Below are positions 20,396 through 32,250 of a stretch of DNA of 64,000 nucleotides, in pieces (positions within the stretch are counted from its first letter, which is position 1; the number at the start of each line of letters is the position of its first letter). Location of the stretch: contig NC_087067.1 in the NCBI RefSeq assembly GCF_963678635.1, forward strand, positions 8,913,716 through 8,977,715, written 5' to 3'. The notes below the pieces were generated by a model. It did not search any database and was not told the origin of the DNA. It worked only from the letters and a program-made list of their open reading frames with translations. The stretch is from Symsagittifera roscoffensis (lineage: Eukaryota; Xenacoelomorpha; Acoela; Convolutidae). Position numbers and translations under genes: made by a program.

Positions 20396-22940
20396 ATAAT
20401 CCCTGACAAACACTTGCTCGAAAAGGTATGAGTATATTTGTTCGATTAATACCAAAAAGAGTCCAAAAACTTGATTGCATTCCTTGGTATGTAATCATTT
20501 TGATTCTTAAAATGATTCTAGTCATTCAAATAAAATTGCAATTCAGTACTAGTCAGGGCAGGAAAATAATCTTGATCTTTGAAAGTGAAAAGTATCATTT
20601 AGTTTTGTTTAATGAAAAAAGCGGGCTAACAGCTTGCCGATGTTTGGAAAGTACTTGATAACCACAAGTACTCACACGTGATGATATATTTGTGGAAAAA
20701 AATTGGATCTTTTACGTTCCTCTTGGACATTCCGTTATGCCTCATGAACAAGAAAATGAAAAATAGGATTTCTATGCGTGTCTCAATTTTTTCGCACTTT
20801 TTCAATTTATAATTTCATAATCATTGGTTCAAAACAAATTAAAAAGCATGACCGTTAATCGTGCATAGCAATTACAAATTAACGATGAATATGCGAAAAA
20901 ACAAGGTTTGACACATAATTCCGAAATATAGTTCTCACTAATTGCAGTATTTCTGGGTGGCAAATTTTTTATTTTTCAAAAACATAAGGTCATGCAAAAA
21001 AATAAAGCTCGAAAAAGACGCAAGAACATCCCCGATCTGTTTATCAAAACATAACCAGTATCTGAAACATCCCAAACTTACTTCGATTGCAAGATTGGTT
21101 CAACGAGAAATTGATCTTGGAGTTGTGCCAAAGACCGGGGGGGGGGCAACGCATATTCAATGGAACTTCAAACCACAACACAAAGTGGGGAGTTTTTCTT
21201 GGCTCATGACGAGGGGTCGAAGGATTCCGACCGACTTCTTGTGTTCCCCATTGAGGCAAGTTTGGACATTCTTGAGCGTTAAACTGGTGGCAGATTTAAA
21301 AAAAATCCACCGCTGTTATATCAAGTTCGGGCATTACATGAAGCTAACTCACGATCAAAAACTGTTGTTGGTTTCAAAAAAGCAGCAATTTTTACTTGCA
21401 AATTCGAATTCCCCACAGGGTCCGTAAGAGGGTGCTTTTTTAATTTGGCGAAATTTACAAGAATTAGAACTGGCGGTTGAAAACAGAAAAAAAACGAAGA
21501 CTTAAGACAAAAGAGGATATCAATTTTTGTGCTGGCTCTTATTTCTGAATAAGACTTAAAAAAATCTCGCCACAACAACAACTGAGAATGAGCAGCTCCT
21601 CTCATATCCTGATTAAGCAAAAAAAGGTGGGTGCGGGATAATATACGTCGAGTTTTACAAAAAAAGATCCAGTTTTCAAACCAGCTTTATGGAATCAGCT
21701 CAGCAATCCGTTTATTGGAGTTCAAAAAAATGCTCACCCACTGTATCAAACAAATTTAAAGGAGCAAAGTTTAACCGCAAATTGCCTTGATCTGGTTGAA
21801 ATCCAGAAAAAAGCACTGTGAAAATCTTAAATACAATCAATTGCAACAAAAGATACCAGAAACTCTTAAAAACTATCAAATTAATAATCTCACTTCGCAG
21901 TTAGAAGCTTTTTCACTTAATTTTTATCTGTAGAACCCCAAAACAAAACTTTTCACCTCAAAGGCTTTGATTACCGCTTTTGTTTCATATTTAGATTAAA
22001 GGAAAATTTAGGTTTCTTCCGAACTTTATAGGAGTTTTAAGTTTCTCTTTTAAGGTGTCTTTTGTAGCAATTTTTCGCAGTACCCTTTTGCATGCAAGAG
22101 AGATGGCTCCCACCACAAAGATTTTTAAAAATTAAAAGAATATCTAAAACATTGTGAAAAAAAATTTTCTGAAGAAGTTCTAAAAAAATGATTTTTAAAT
22201 GGCGCGATGAAATAGGTCGAGCATAAAATCAAGTTGCACCTAGATTATGGTCAAAACGTAACAAGAAATTGCCATGTAAATTTGAGATTTTTTGAGCTCA
22301 CTCATTAAAACCCCAAGATTTTTCAAGCACAGTCAATCTTTCAATTAAATTTTTCTAAAAATGAAACTTCGAGCATCGGACTTGACAGTAAAATAGCGAC
22401 TTTTGAGGTAGAAAAATTTTGAGCAAACGGGTTGAAGTTTAAGACATTATCAACAGAATTCTCTAAATTGGCTCATCAGAGAGCGCTGGAAATATCAAGA
22501 ATATCATTTGCGGAGAAATTTGTTTTTTTTTCTAACGTCACCTTCAAACAACCTATTCAAAGTACAATATGATACTTTTACCATATAGTAACAAAATGAT
22601 TGGAATACAAAGCATGTTTCAACTCAATTTGGACCAATTTCTAAGCACGAAATATATTCCACGTTAAAAATTGGTTAAATTGGAAATTGTTTTAAAGCCA
22701 TAAGTTTACTCAAAATTGATCACTTTATTCTACAAGTCTTTTAGATGAAATTGAACTTTTTTTCAGTTTAAGCTCAAAACAACAAGATCTTTCAGATGAT
22801 TTACAAAAATGGCTAACTATATAGAGAAAAAGTGGTTTGTAGAAAAAACTAACCGGGCACAAGTTAGAAGCTATAACATTGTATTGCTCAAAATTGCTTT
22901 AAAATAATGAACGTTTACCGAATCCAAAACAAAAATGCGG
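20396..22940. other. Non-coding DNA
   Basis: The longest frame (20942-21427, plus, 161 codons) spans a G10 run and has no recognisable motif, so I do not call it. The rest is AT-rich without structure I can identify. Confidence 0.45.
22936..22940 (+). repeat. BEL target-site duplication, left
   Basis: TGCGG directly precedes the 5' LTR and recurs exactly at 33615-33619 after the 3' LTR, the 5-bp duplication expected for a BEL/Pao integrase. Confidence 0.9.
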
Positions 22941-23100
22941 TGTTGCCGAAGCAACTACATTTTCCCAATCTTTATAAATCAAAAGTCACTGTGATCAAAC
23001 ATTTGTAATCTCTGTGATATAAACACTCTTGAAACAAACCAGAACTAAGAAAGTTGACTCTTGGAGCCATGTTTTGACCTAAAGTGACAAGTCAACTACA
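22941..23100 (+). repeat. BEL 5' LTR (160 bp)
   Basis: TGTTGCCGAAGCAACTACAT at the start and GTCAACTACA at the end; two mismatches with 33455-33614. It is short for this superfamily. A GTTGCCGAAGCAAC inverted word lies at the start. Confidence 0.95.
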
Positions 23101-24421
23101 TGTTTTAGCGAGCAAAAAAGCCGATCTCATCAACTTTCGTACAGCCTTACAGATCACAGAGTTTCTTATATAGTAAAGAAGGAATACAATCCGCCCTTTT
23201 TTGGAATTTTCGGAAAAATTTCAGCAAATAATTTGGTTTGGTAAATTGGTTAAATTCTACAAAACAGCGAACAACACAGCGACACAATACAGCGATATAA
23301 TACAATTAATCCAAAGATACAATACAGTGGTACAAATGTATATTTTGGATATGTTTTGAATACTCTTTCAGAAGATTGGATTCTCATCTCGCAATTGTAT
23401 GATACTGACAATCAATATACACTGATCAGGTTGTGAACATTTATTCAAAACTTGGATGCTTTTCTTGGTTTGAACTACTTCTCTAATAAGCTGGAATTTG
23501 GGCTTCTCCTTCATAAATATTAGAAAAAAGAAGAATTGAAAACAAAAGGAAGACGAACAGTTGAACAAAATACAAGCTGAAGAAAACCAAGATTAGATGT
23601 GGGCAAATATATTTTTTAAAGTTTAACCCCGAATTGTCTCGTTTTTTTCTCACACACTTTCAAAAAATCCAGAAAAAAACATCCTCGAGCCTTTTGTTTT
23701 TTGTAGTAGTTTTCGTTGGTCGCTGCCTTAAACATTTTTGACAATTTATTTCAACCTCTTCCCAAAAAAAGAAAAGAAAAAGAAAACTGTCTTATTAGAC
23801 TGTGATAGAGATAGCCAATTTCTGAACACACTGAGAACAAACAACTTCTTGTAGTTTTCCTTGTCAATTCATCTTGTTTGTTGTAATTTTACTTCGCAAA
23901 ATATAACAATCATCTTGGTTCGAAATTTTGTACGTGAAAGCAAAAAGTTGAATTTGAATTTGAAGAGAAAACGAAACAAATAATAATTCCTTGCATTTTT
24001 TTAAAAACAATAACGCTTCTTGTTAAAGTGTAATTTGACATATCAAAAAGTAACAAATATACTGGCACTTGATGCTGCAGATTTGAAGACTATGTCAACT
24101 TAAAAAATTTGGTTAGAATTGCATTGAGCATAACAAAAAGTCTTTTTGACAGTTTACGGAACAACGCTTTGTTTGTTTTTCAATTTTTGATTGACTTTAA
24201 TTACGCATGCCTTAATTGTAAAACATAATAAAAAAAATAAAAAAAACCCTTAGACGGACATTTAAAAAAAACCCTTTTCTAAATCATAGACAATTCCTGG
24301 TTTTGTTTAATTTTCCTTTTTTCTAACTGATTTGCGCATCGCCTCGGTTTTTTAGAGCCGTTCTCACAATCTACATACAACAGGATCTTCGACGATCAAC
24401 TTCAATAGCAACAGAAAAACA
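23101..24421 (+). other. BEL 5' leader
   Basis: About 1.3 kb without a usable ORF between the LTR and gag. A primer-binding site should lie just after 23100 (TGTTTTAGCGAGC), but I could not match it to a tRNA. Confidence 0.6.
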
Positions 24422-27364
24422 ATGTCAGCGTGGAACAGATTTCGCATTTGCCAAATGCAGCTCAATGGATCTCTCGACTTCTTGCAGAAAAAACTCTGCT
24501 CAGTAAAATCAACTCGTTCTTTGAGTTCGTTAGTGGCAGCAGCAGAATCCAGACTGCAGGAACTGAATCAATTGTCAGCGGAAACCATGGATACCGGATC
24601 GCCCGAACAAACTAGGTTTGTCACGGCAACAGCTACAGACATTGCAGTACGCCTCTTACAACTACAGAGTGACATCAACGATAACGATTCACTAACTCAA
24701 TACAACGCGCAACTTATCCACGACTTCGAGAGAAGAAACACGAAATCAGACAACGCGCACGCCGACATGGCCCCATCATCAGTTACAGACAATAATCGAG
24801 CAGAAACAAGCTATTCACTTCCAGACGATCAGCGAGCAGAAACAAGCCAACACTTAAAACTTTACGACCCAAACAGCGGATACAACAACTTACATCATCG
24901 TCCAAGACATTCTCAACCTAATATGAGCTCGGCAATAACCCACAACTATTCCGAAAGCAACGAACATCCGACAAACAGACAAGATGTTGTCACAGAGACA
25001 AGAATTTTTGACAGCAGCCATCATCCCCCGTCGTTTGCAAACAACAACGCTTTTTCTCAATGCCAGCAATACAAACCAATGAATGTCAATAACTTCGGAG
25101 ATACAGGTGCTCAGCTGAGTACGGATACAACAATCGAGATCGACGACGATGTAAGTTCGGAAACTGTAGTCTACAACCAACAGCAGCCCAATACAGCAAA
25201 CAGCACAGTCCAAACAGCAGGGTTGCAAAGCCCACCGTTTGCTTTTACAATTCCGCAACCTCATCACCTAATGCAACCGGGACTACACGAGCAGCCTAGC
25301 GACAATATCGATCTCAGAACCCATCTCACAACAAGCACCTACAGTTTTCCACAAGAACAAATTTTCCAATCTCATCAGCAGATACGTTCAACTGAACAAT
25401 CTTCACACCATAAGTTACCGAGCCAGAAACACCAAATTGGAGAACAAACAAACTCTTCCACAGATCAAGGTTTCTACAGGCCTTACAACCCCAACAACCA
25501 AACTATAAATGATTATCATTCAGAAAAACATATAGCGGCATCCTCTTGTTTAGCGCAAACTCCTGTAATGCGAACTCAAGGACATCCGTCAGTATCAACT
25601 GAAGCCTTTTGTCCAACTTACAATTTAGAAAAACATGCATTAAACTTTGATGTTTTTCCAAACAATTTCAACGGTAGGGGATATTCTCATCAGATCTCGA
25701 AAGATATCGATCTAAACCTCAATACTACAACGACAACCAAAACCTCGGATTTAACATTCAGATATCCCTTGACGCAAACAACCTCTACATTTCCGTATCA
25801 AAGTACCTCGCAAATTAACTCAGTCATACCAACGCAACCTTCATGGCAACCAATGATTCATATGAATCCGGTTTCTTTAGTACCGGAGGCATCAACTTTC
25901 CCACAACCCAAACTGCATCCTTATATGCAACCAACATTCAGCATGCATCAACAGACAAGGATCAACGCCGCGTCGATAGCTTCTGGACTAAGTTGTAATA
26001 ACGCTTTTCTACCAGATAATAGAGAGCAAAGAAGCAACCCTCACCAATCTGCAAACTATTTTCTCCAACCATCTTTGATTCAAACCATTTCGCCACAAAC
26101 AACATTACCAGAGTTTAAAGGGCAAGTCAGCAATTATCCTCAACTTACCACCTATTTTGACATAAATCGAGATAACAAAGGAAAAATTGACTTCAAAACC
26201 ACAGTCAAGTTACCACCAATTCAAATTCCATCATTTGATGGTAATCCTCTGGCTTTCCATGACTGGTTGAACATGTTCAATGCCACTGTTGATAGCAATA
26301 CAACCATCAGCGATACACATAGAATTACCTACCTACAAAACGCCGTGACTGGCAAGGCGAAAGAGCTAATCAAAGGCTACTCATGCAATCCAGTCTTCTA
26401 TAAACCAGCGCTAGAGGATCTTAAATCACGTTTTGGCGATACATTTATTGTCGTCAACGCGTATATAAAACAATTAGAAAAATGGCCAGCAGCCAACAAA
26501 AGCAGTCATTCTTTTGTTTCTTTTGCCGCCTTCCTGAAAAAATTGGTGCAAACCTTTAAAAATCTCAATTTTAATGCAGATTTGAATTCCTCTTTTTTGA
26601 CAAAGCTTGTCAAAAGTAAAGTCCCACAAGATTTGCTTCTTAAATGGACGGCATACACCGTGCGAAACGACATACAGGACACCGATGTTCAACACTTACA
26701 AAATTGGCTAGAAGTGCATGCGAAGACCTACGACAAACTTCACAATCAATTTCCATCTTTCAACAATGCAGAACCGTCAACAGTTAGCAGCAATACCCTA
26801 GCGCACTGTTCCTCAAACGTTATATCAAGCAATCCGCAGGCTTCCAAAACAATTGGACCTGAGAATTTCAACCAATACAGAACAAAGCGTAAGCAATGCC
26901 CTTCTTGTAAGAACGAACATAACATCATGCAATGCCCACAGTACAGTTCTTCTACGCCACCTCAACGCTACAACATCGTAAAACAACTTGAACTTTGTGT
27001 CAATTGCTTAAGCCCTCATCACCTCCGAACTACTTGTGTCTCAAACAACCCTTGTCAAGAGTGCAACGGATTTCATCACACAAGCCTTCACGACCCAAAC
27101 AAGTTTAAAAAATCAACTTTCGTTGACAACGCCCATCATGACTTGTTTCACAAAACTATGCATCCAAACTTACAAGAACCAGTTTGGGGTTCCGACAATT
27201 TTTGTAAATCCGCACCCCAGGAAACCGGAAAATTTAATCAGCAGTCTGCAGATTTTAACCAAAAAAGCAAAGAGTACAAACCTAAAAGTAGAAGGTTTCC
27301 AAACCAACCAGACCTAAGCCGATATGGTGCCCAGCACTCTTACAAATCAGAACATCAGCAATAA
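24422..27364 (+). CDS. BEL/Pao gag
   Basis: An intact 980-residue ORF starting at ATG 24422. The N-terminus (about 1-110) is moderately helical. Residues about 110-590 are low-complexity and rich in Gln, Asn, His, Ser and Pro. From about 595 lies the conserved BEL gag region (DUF1759-like), opening with PPIQIPSFDGNPLAFHDW and including ITYLQNAVTGKAKELIKGY. Near 825-895 are Cys/His knuckles CPSC, CVNC..H..C and CQEC..HH. Gag forms the particle and binds the element's RNA. It ends in TAA directly before an A9 run; pol lies in another frame. The long Q/N-rich insert is longer than I expect for this family. Confidence 0.92.
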   Translation: MSAWNRFRICQMQLNGSLDFLQKKLCSVKSTRSLSSLVAAAESRLQELNQLSAETMDTGSPEQTRFVTATATDIAVRLLQLQSDINDNDSLTQYNAQLIHDFERRNTKSDNAHADMAPSSVTDNNRAETSYSLPDDQRAETSQHLKLYDPNSGYNNLHHRPRHSQPNMSSAITHNYSESNEHPTNRQDVVTETRIFDSSHHPPSFANNNAFSQCQQYKPMNVNNFGDTGAQLSTDTTIEIDDDVSSETVVYNQQQPNTANSTVQTAGLQSPPFAFTIPQPHHLMQPGLHEQPSDNIDLRTHLTTSTYSFPQEQIFQSHQQIRSTEQSSHHKLPSQKHQIGEQTNSSTDQGFYRPYNPNNQTINDYHSEKHIAASSCLAQTPVMRTQGHPSVSTEAFCPTYNLEKHALNFDVFPNNFNGRGYSHQISKDIDLNLNTTTTTKTSDLTFRYPLTQTTSTFPYQSTSQINSVIPTQPSWQPMIHMNPVSLVPEASTFPQPKLHPYMQPTFSMHQQTRINAASIASGLSCNNAFLPDNREQRSNPHQSANYFLQPSLIQTISPQTTLPEFKGQVSNYPQLTTYFDINRDNKGKIDFKTTVKLPPIQIPSFDGNPLAFHDWLNMFNATVDSNTTISDTHRITYLQNAVTGKAKELIKGYSCNPVFYKPALEDLKSRFGDTFIVVNAYIKQLEKWPAANKSSHSFVSFAAFLKKLVQTFKNLNFNADLNSSFLTKLVKSKVPQDLLLKWTAYTVRNDIQDTDVQHLQNWLEVHAKTYDKLHNQFPSFNNAEPSTVSSNTLAHCSSNVISSNPQASKTIGPENFNQYRTKRKQCPSCKNEHNIMQCPQYSSSTPPQRYNIVKQLELCVNCLSPHHLRTTCVSNNPCQECNGFHHTSLHDPNKFKKSTFVDNAHHDLFHKTMHPNLQEPVWGSDNFCKSAPQETGKFNQQSADFNQKSKEYKPKSRRFPNQPDLSRYGAQHSYKSEHQQ

Positions 27365-27381
27365 AAAAAAAGAGATGTAAT

Positions 27382-28196
27382 CGCAACAAAGCAAAGACGC
27401 AGCATGCGCAGAAAATCAGGAAGGATTCACTGCCTGTGAGTTTTCCAGTTTTTGTTCAGAACAACCTCAATGGTTTGAACAACTACAACTAATGCCGGTT
27501 TCATTCTGCCATGGTGAAACGAGCACAACTACTTATGCATTAATTGACCACGGGAGCCAATTTAGCTTCATCGTTGATGAAATAGCAGATAAACTACAAA
27601 TTCCAACTATGGAACACACATCAATGTCTCTTCGTTATATCGACATTGATCATGAAATGCCAGTTGCAAAGGTTGATAATGCTGTTCACATCTCACCGCA
27701 TGACAAACCGGATGTAAAGTTTTCAATGAATAATTTGTACAAAACTCCTTGCTTAAACATACCGGCGGCAGATGTGTTTAATTTGAACGAGATTTGCAGC
27801 TCTACCGACACACTTCGCCATATTCATTTTCCACACCTCGATCATGGGAAGATTGGAGCTTTGCTTGGTGTAAACTCATTCTTGTTTACATATCCTCTAC
27901 ACGTTATTGAAGGGAACAACTTTATACATTCAGCTGTGCAGACAAAACTTGGATGGACATTAGCCGGCGAACACCAACTGAACAAAAATAGACAACAGCG
28001 ACACTCATCCAAAACAAAACATCGGCCCTTTGTCTTCCACGTTTCTCGCAACAAAACAGCAGAGCAACCTCTGGACTACCTTGTACAGCAGTTTTGGAAA
28101 ATCGAGGAAAACGGAATCACTGCACTCAACAAAAACTACAGCAGCGACGACAAGCTTGCTCTCCAAATCTTGGATAACACGACAAGACTTGTAAAT
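27382..28196 (+). pseudogene. BEL pol, protease and start of RT region
   Basis: This frame is open after a TAA at 27379-27381 and has its first ATG at 27492. It is offset from gag, and each frame has its own stop in the 17-bp gap, so a simple ribosomal slip from gag would not reach it. The DUF1758-type protease is seen as TTTYALIDHGSQFSFI, with IDHGSQ in place of the usual DSGS-type motif. The frame continues without a break into the RT segment at 28197. Re-initiation, splicing or decay could explain the separate frame. Confidence 0.8.
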
Positions 28197-30224
28197 GGAC
28201 GTTACGAAATAGTTCTTCCCTGGAAACCCAACTCAACTCTCAGCAACAACTACTGTGTAGCTCTGAAACAATTGCAATCATTGCAGAAAAGACTCGGAAA
28301 AAACACCGATCTACAAAATTTATATGAAAAGACGCTAGTTACGGACCTGGAAAAGTCTTACGCGCAGCCAGCAGTTTTTACCAAAGAAGTACCTTCTAGG
28401 TTGTGGTATCTGCCTCACCACGAAGTCGTAAACCCTAACAAGCCGGGAAAGGTTAGGCGTGTCTCAAATGCTGCCTCCAAATTCAAAGGCCAATCTCTAA
28501 ATTCTAATCTGCTAACAGGCCCAGATTTGCTCGCAAATCTTACTGGAGTCCTTCTGCGGTTTCGTAAGTTTGGTATTGGGACACTAGCTGACATTGAAGG
28601 AATCTTTATGCAAATAAGCATAAAAGCAGAAGACCGTTCCTCGCTACGTTTTCTCTGGGATCACAAAAATGTTATAAGACATTACCAGTTTTCAAGACTA
28701 ATCTTTGGAGCAACTTGCTCTCCATTTTGTGCTATCTACATTCTACAGAAATGTGCCAAAGACAACATCGTGAATTTTCCGCTTGCCTTTGAATCCGTCA
28801 AAACAAATTTTTACATGGACGACTACCTTCACTCAGCGTCTTCACCCAACGACGCATTGGAGTCCGCTTTCCAGACAAAAGCAGCTCTACAACAAGGCGG
28901 ATTCAGACTAACCAAGTTTGAATCGAACAGCACTAAGGTACTTAACGGTTTACCAGCCTCGGAAAAAGAAACACCTAAGACAAAAACTAGAGTTTTAGGA
29001 CAAAAATGGAATTTGACAAATGACACACTATACATGGAGCCTCCAAAGGCAATTAGTGGGGATGCCCACGAATACACACAACGGAAACTTTTCAGCCTAG
29101 TGTCCTCCAATTTTTGATCCTCTGGGAATATTAGAACCAGTAACCATTTTGTTCAAAGCAATTTTGCAATCAACGTGGAAATTAGGCAATTCTTGGGACT
29201 CATTATTGCCCGTTAACAGTCAGAAAGAACTACAAAAGCTGCTAAACCTCTTTGTGTCAATGAAACCAATCAGTCTTCCCCGAACACTTTTCAAAAGGCA
29301 ATTAACAACACGGGATAATGTTCAACTTCATAAGTTCACGGATGCGTCCTTGATAGGAATGTCAGCAGTCGTATACGTGAGAGTCGAATATCAACCAGAA
29401 AAACAATTGGCAACTCACTATGTAATAGGTAAGAGCAAAGTAGCTCCAATCAAGCAGCTGAGTATTCCAAAATTAGAGCTTGAAGCAGCAATTATTGGAT
29501 TTCGACTAGTTGCATTTGCTAAAGAACAACTTCAGCTTAACATCGATCCTGACGTACATATGTGGACAGACAGTCAAGTTGTAATTGATTGGATCAACTC
29601 GAAGAAAAAACAAAAGTTTTGTGTCAAATCGTCTAGCCGAAATAAACGCAACTCAAGAAAACAATAACTGGCACCATATACCGACTCATCTGAACCCTGC
29701 TGATCACGGCAGTAGAGGATTAAAACCTATAGATATCGAATCAAAATGGTTAGCAGCCCCATCCTTTCTGATGTCACAATCATTTGAATGGCCACAGAAG
29801 TCTTCCGTAATAGAAACTAATAGCGTCTCAATAGTCGCCTCAGTGTGTGCATCACAAAAACCAATTTCAGGTCCTCCAGTCTTTGACATCAGTCGTTTTT
29901 CCTCGTGGAATAAACTTTTGTTGACCATCGCCGCAGTTTTCAGTTTTTTCACAAAACTGAGCTCATCATCTGCAAAAGACCAAGACTTTAACGGAAAACA
30001 TCGAAAAGAACGACAGCACTCAACTAGTAACGATATGGAACGAGCGAGAAATTATATCATCATATCAGCACAGCGAGAATCTTTCAGTGAAACGATCGAA
30101 CGTCTACAACAGAAGCGGCGCCTGGAAACGAAGAACAAACTGAATAAATTCAATCCATACCTTGACCAAAAGCATATGCTTCGTTCGCGCAGCAGGCTCG
30201 AATTTGCCCCAACAATGGAGGTTG
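28197..30224 (+). pseudogene. BEL RT-RNase H, duplicate unit 1
   Basis: The first of two tandem 2.03-kb units. RT motifs include WYLPHHEVVNPNKPGKVRRV, LADIEGIFMQI and the catalytic FYMDDYLHS (YMDD at 28812-28823). RNase H-like motifs are HKFTDAS and MWTDSQVVIDWI. One extra C in 29104-29108 (CCTCC where unit 2 has CCTC) shifts the frame between RT and RNase H, and a second shift lies at the TTTT run 29617-29620. This copy cannot be read through. The reading frame after the second shift continues into unit 2. Confidence 0.9.
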
Positions 30225-32250
30225 GACGTTACGAAATAGTTCTTCCCTGGAAACCCAACTCAACTCTCAGCAACAACTACTGTGTAGCTCTGAAACAATT
30301 GCAATCATTGCAGAAAAGACTCGGAAAAAACACCGATCTACAAAATTTATATGAAAAGACGCTAGTTACGGACCTGGAAAAGTCTTACGCGCAGCCAGCA
30401 GTTTTTACCAAAGAAGTACCTTCTAGGTTGTGGTATCTGCCTCACCACGAAGTCGTAAACCCTAACAAGCCGGGAAAGGTAAGGCGTGTCTCAAATGCTG
30501 CCTCCAAATTCAAAGGCCAATCTGTAAATTCTAATCTGCTAACAGGCCCAGATTTGCTCGCAAATCTTACTGGAGTCCTTCTGCGATTTCGTAAGTTTGG
30601 TATTGGGACACTAGCTGACATTGAAGGAATCTTTATGCAAATAAGCATAAAAGCAGAAGACCGTTCCTCGCTACGTTTTCTCTGGGATCACAAAAATGTT
30701 ATAAGACATTACCAGTTTTCAAGACTAATCTTTGGAGCAACTTGCTCTCCATTTTGTGCTATCTACATTCTACAGAAATGTGCCAAAGACAACATCGTGA
30801 ATTTTCCGCTTGCCTTTGAATCCGTCAAAACAAATTTTTACATGGACGACGACCTTCGCTCAGCGTCTTCACCCAACGACGCATTGGAGTCCGCTTTCCA
30901 GACAAAAGCAGCTCTACAACAAGGCGGATTCAGACTAACCAAGTTTGAATCGAACAGCACTAAGGTACTTAACGGTTTACCAGCCTCGGAAAAAGAAACA
31001 CCTAAGACAAAAACTAGAGTTTTAGGACAAAAATGGAATTTGACAAATGACACACTATACATGGAGCCTCCAAAGGCAATTAGTGGGGATGCCCACGAAT
31101 ACACACAACGGAAACTTTTCAGCCTAGTGTCCTCAATTTTTGATCCTCTGGGAATATTAGCACCAGTAACCATTTTGTTCAAAGCAATTTTGCAATCAAC
31201 GTGGAAATTAGGCAATTCTTGGGACTCATTATTGCCCGCTAACAGTCAGAAAGAACTACAAAAGCTGCTAAACCTCTTTGTGTCAATGAAACCAATCAGT
31301 CTTCCCCGAACACTTTTCAAAAGGCAATTAACAACACGGGATAATGTTCAACTTCATAAGTTCACGGATGCGTCCTTTATAGGAATGTCAGCAGTCGTAT
31401 ACGTGAGAGTCGAATATCAACCAGAAAAACAATTGGCAACTCACTATGTAATAGGTAAGAGCAAAGTAGCTCCAATCAAGCAGCTGAGTATTCCATCATT
31501 AGAGCTTGAAGCAGCAATTATTGGATTTCGACTAGTTGCATTTGCTAAAGAACAACTTCAGCTTAACATCGATCCTGACGTACATATGTGGACAGACAGT
31601 CAAGTTGTAATTGATTGGATCAACTCGAAGAAAAAACAAAAGTTTTGTGTCAAATCGTCTAGCCGAAATAAACGCAACTCAAGAAAACAATAACTGGCAC
31701 CATATACCGACTCATCTGAACCCTGCTGATCACGGCACTAGAGGATTAAAACCTATAGATATCGAATCAAAATGGTTAGCAGCCCCATCCTTTCTGATAT
31801 CACAATCATTTGAATGGCCACAGAAGTCTTCCGTAATAGAAACTAATAGCGTCTCAATATTCGCCTCAGTGTGTGCATCACAAAAACCAATTTCAGGTCC
31901 TCCAGTCTTTGACATCAGTCGTTTTTCCTCGTGGAATAAACTTTTGTTGACCATCGCCGCAGTTTTCAGTTTTTTCACAAAACTGAGCTCATCATCTGCA
32001 AAAGACCAAGACTTTAACGGAAAACATCGAAAAGAACGACAGCACTCAACTAGTAACGATATGGAACGAGCGAGAAATTATATCATCATATCAGCACAGC
32101 GAGAATCTTTCAGTGAAACGATCGAACGTCTACAACAGAAGCGGCGCCTGGAAACGAAGAACAAACTGATTAAATTCAATCCATACCTTGACCAAAAGCA
32201 TATGCTTCGTTCGCGCAGCAGGCTCGAATTTGCCCCAACAATGGAGGTTG
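30225..32250 (+). pseudogene. BEL RT-RNase H, duplicate unit 2
   Basis: A near-identical second copy; I count about 15 differences from unit 1. It lacks the extra C, so RT and RNase H are open in one frame that begins in the end of unit 1 (29585-31693, 702 codons); the duplication junction is in frame. The catalytic region reads FYMDDDLRS. The TTTT frameshift (31643-31646) is shared with unit 1. After it, the linker is open again into the integrase zinc region. Confidence 0.9.

Noticed and set aside
20942-21427. 161-codon plus-strand ORF
   Set aside because: Spans a G10 run, no family recognised, and the opposite strand is equally open.
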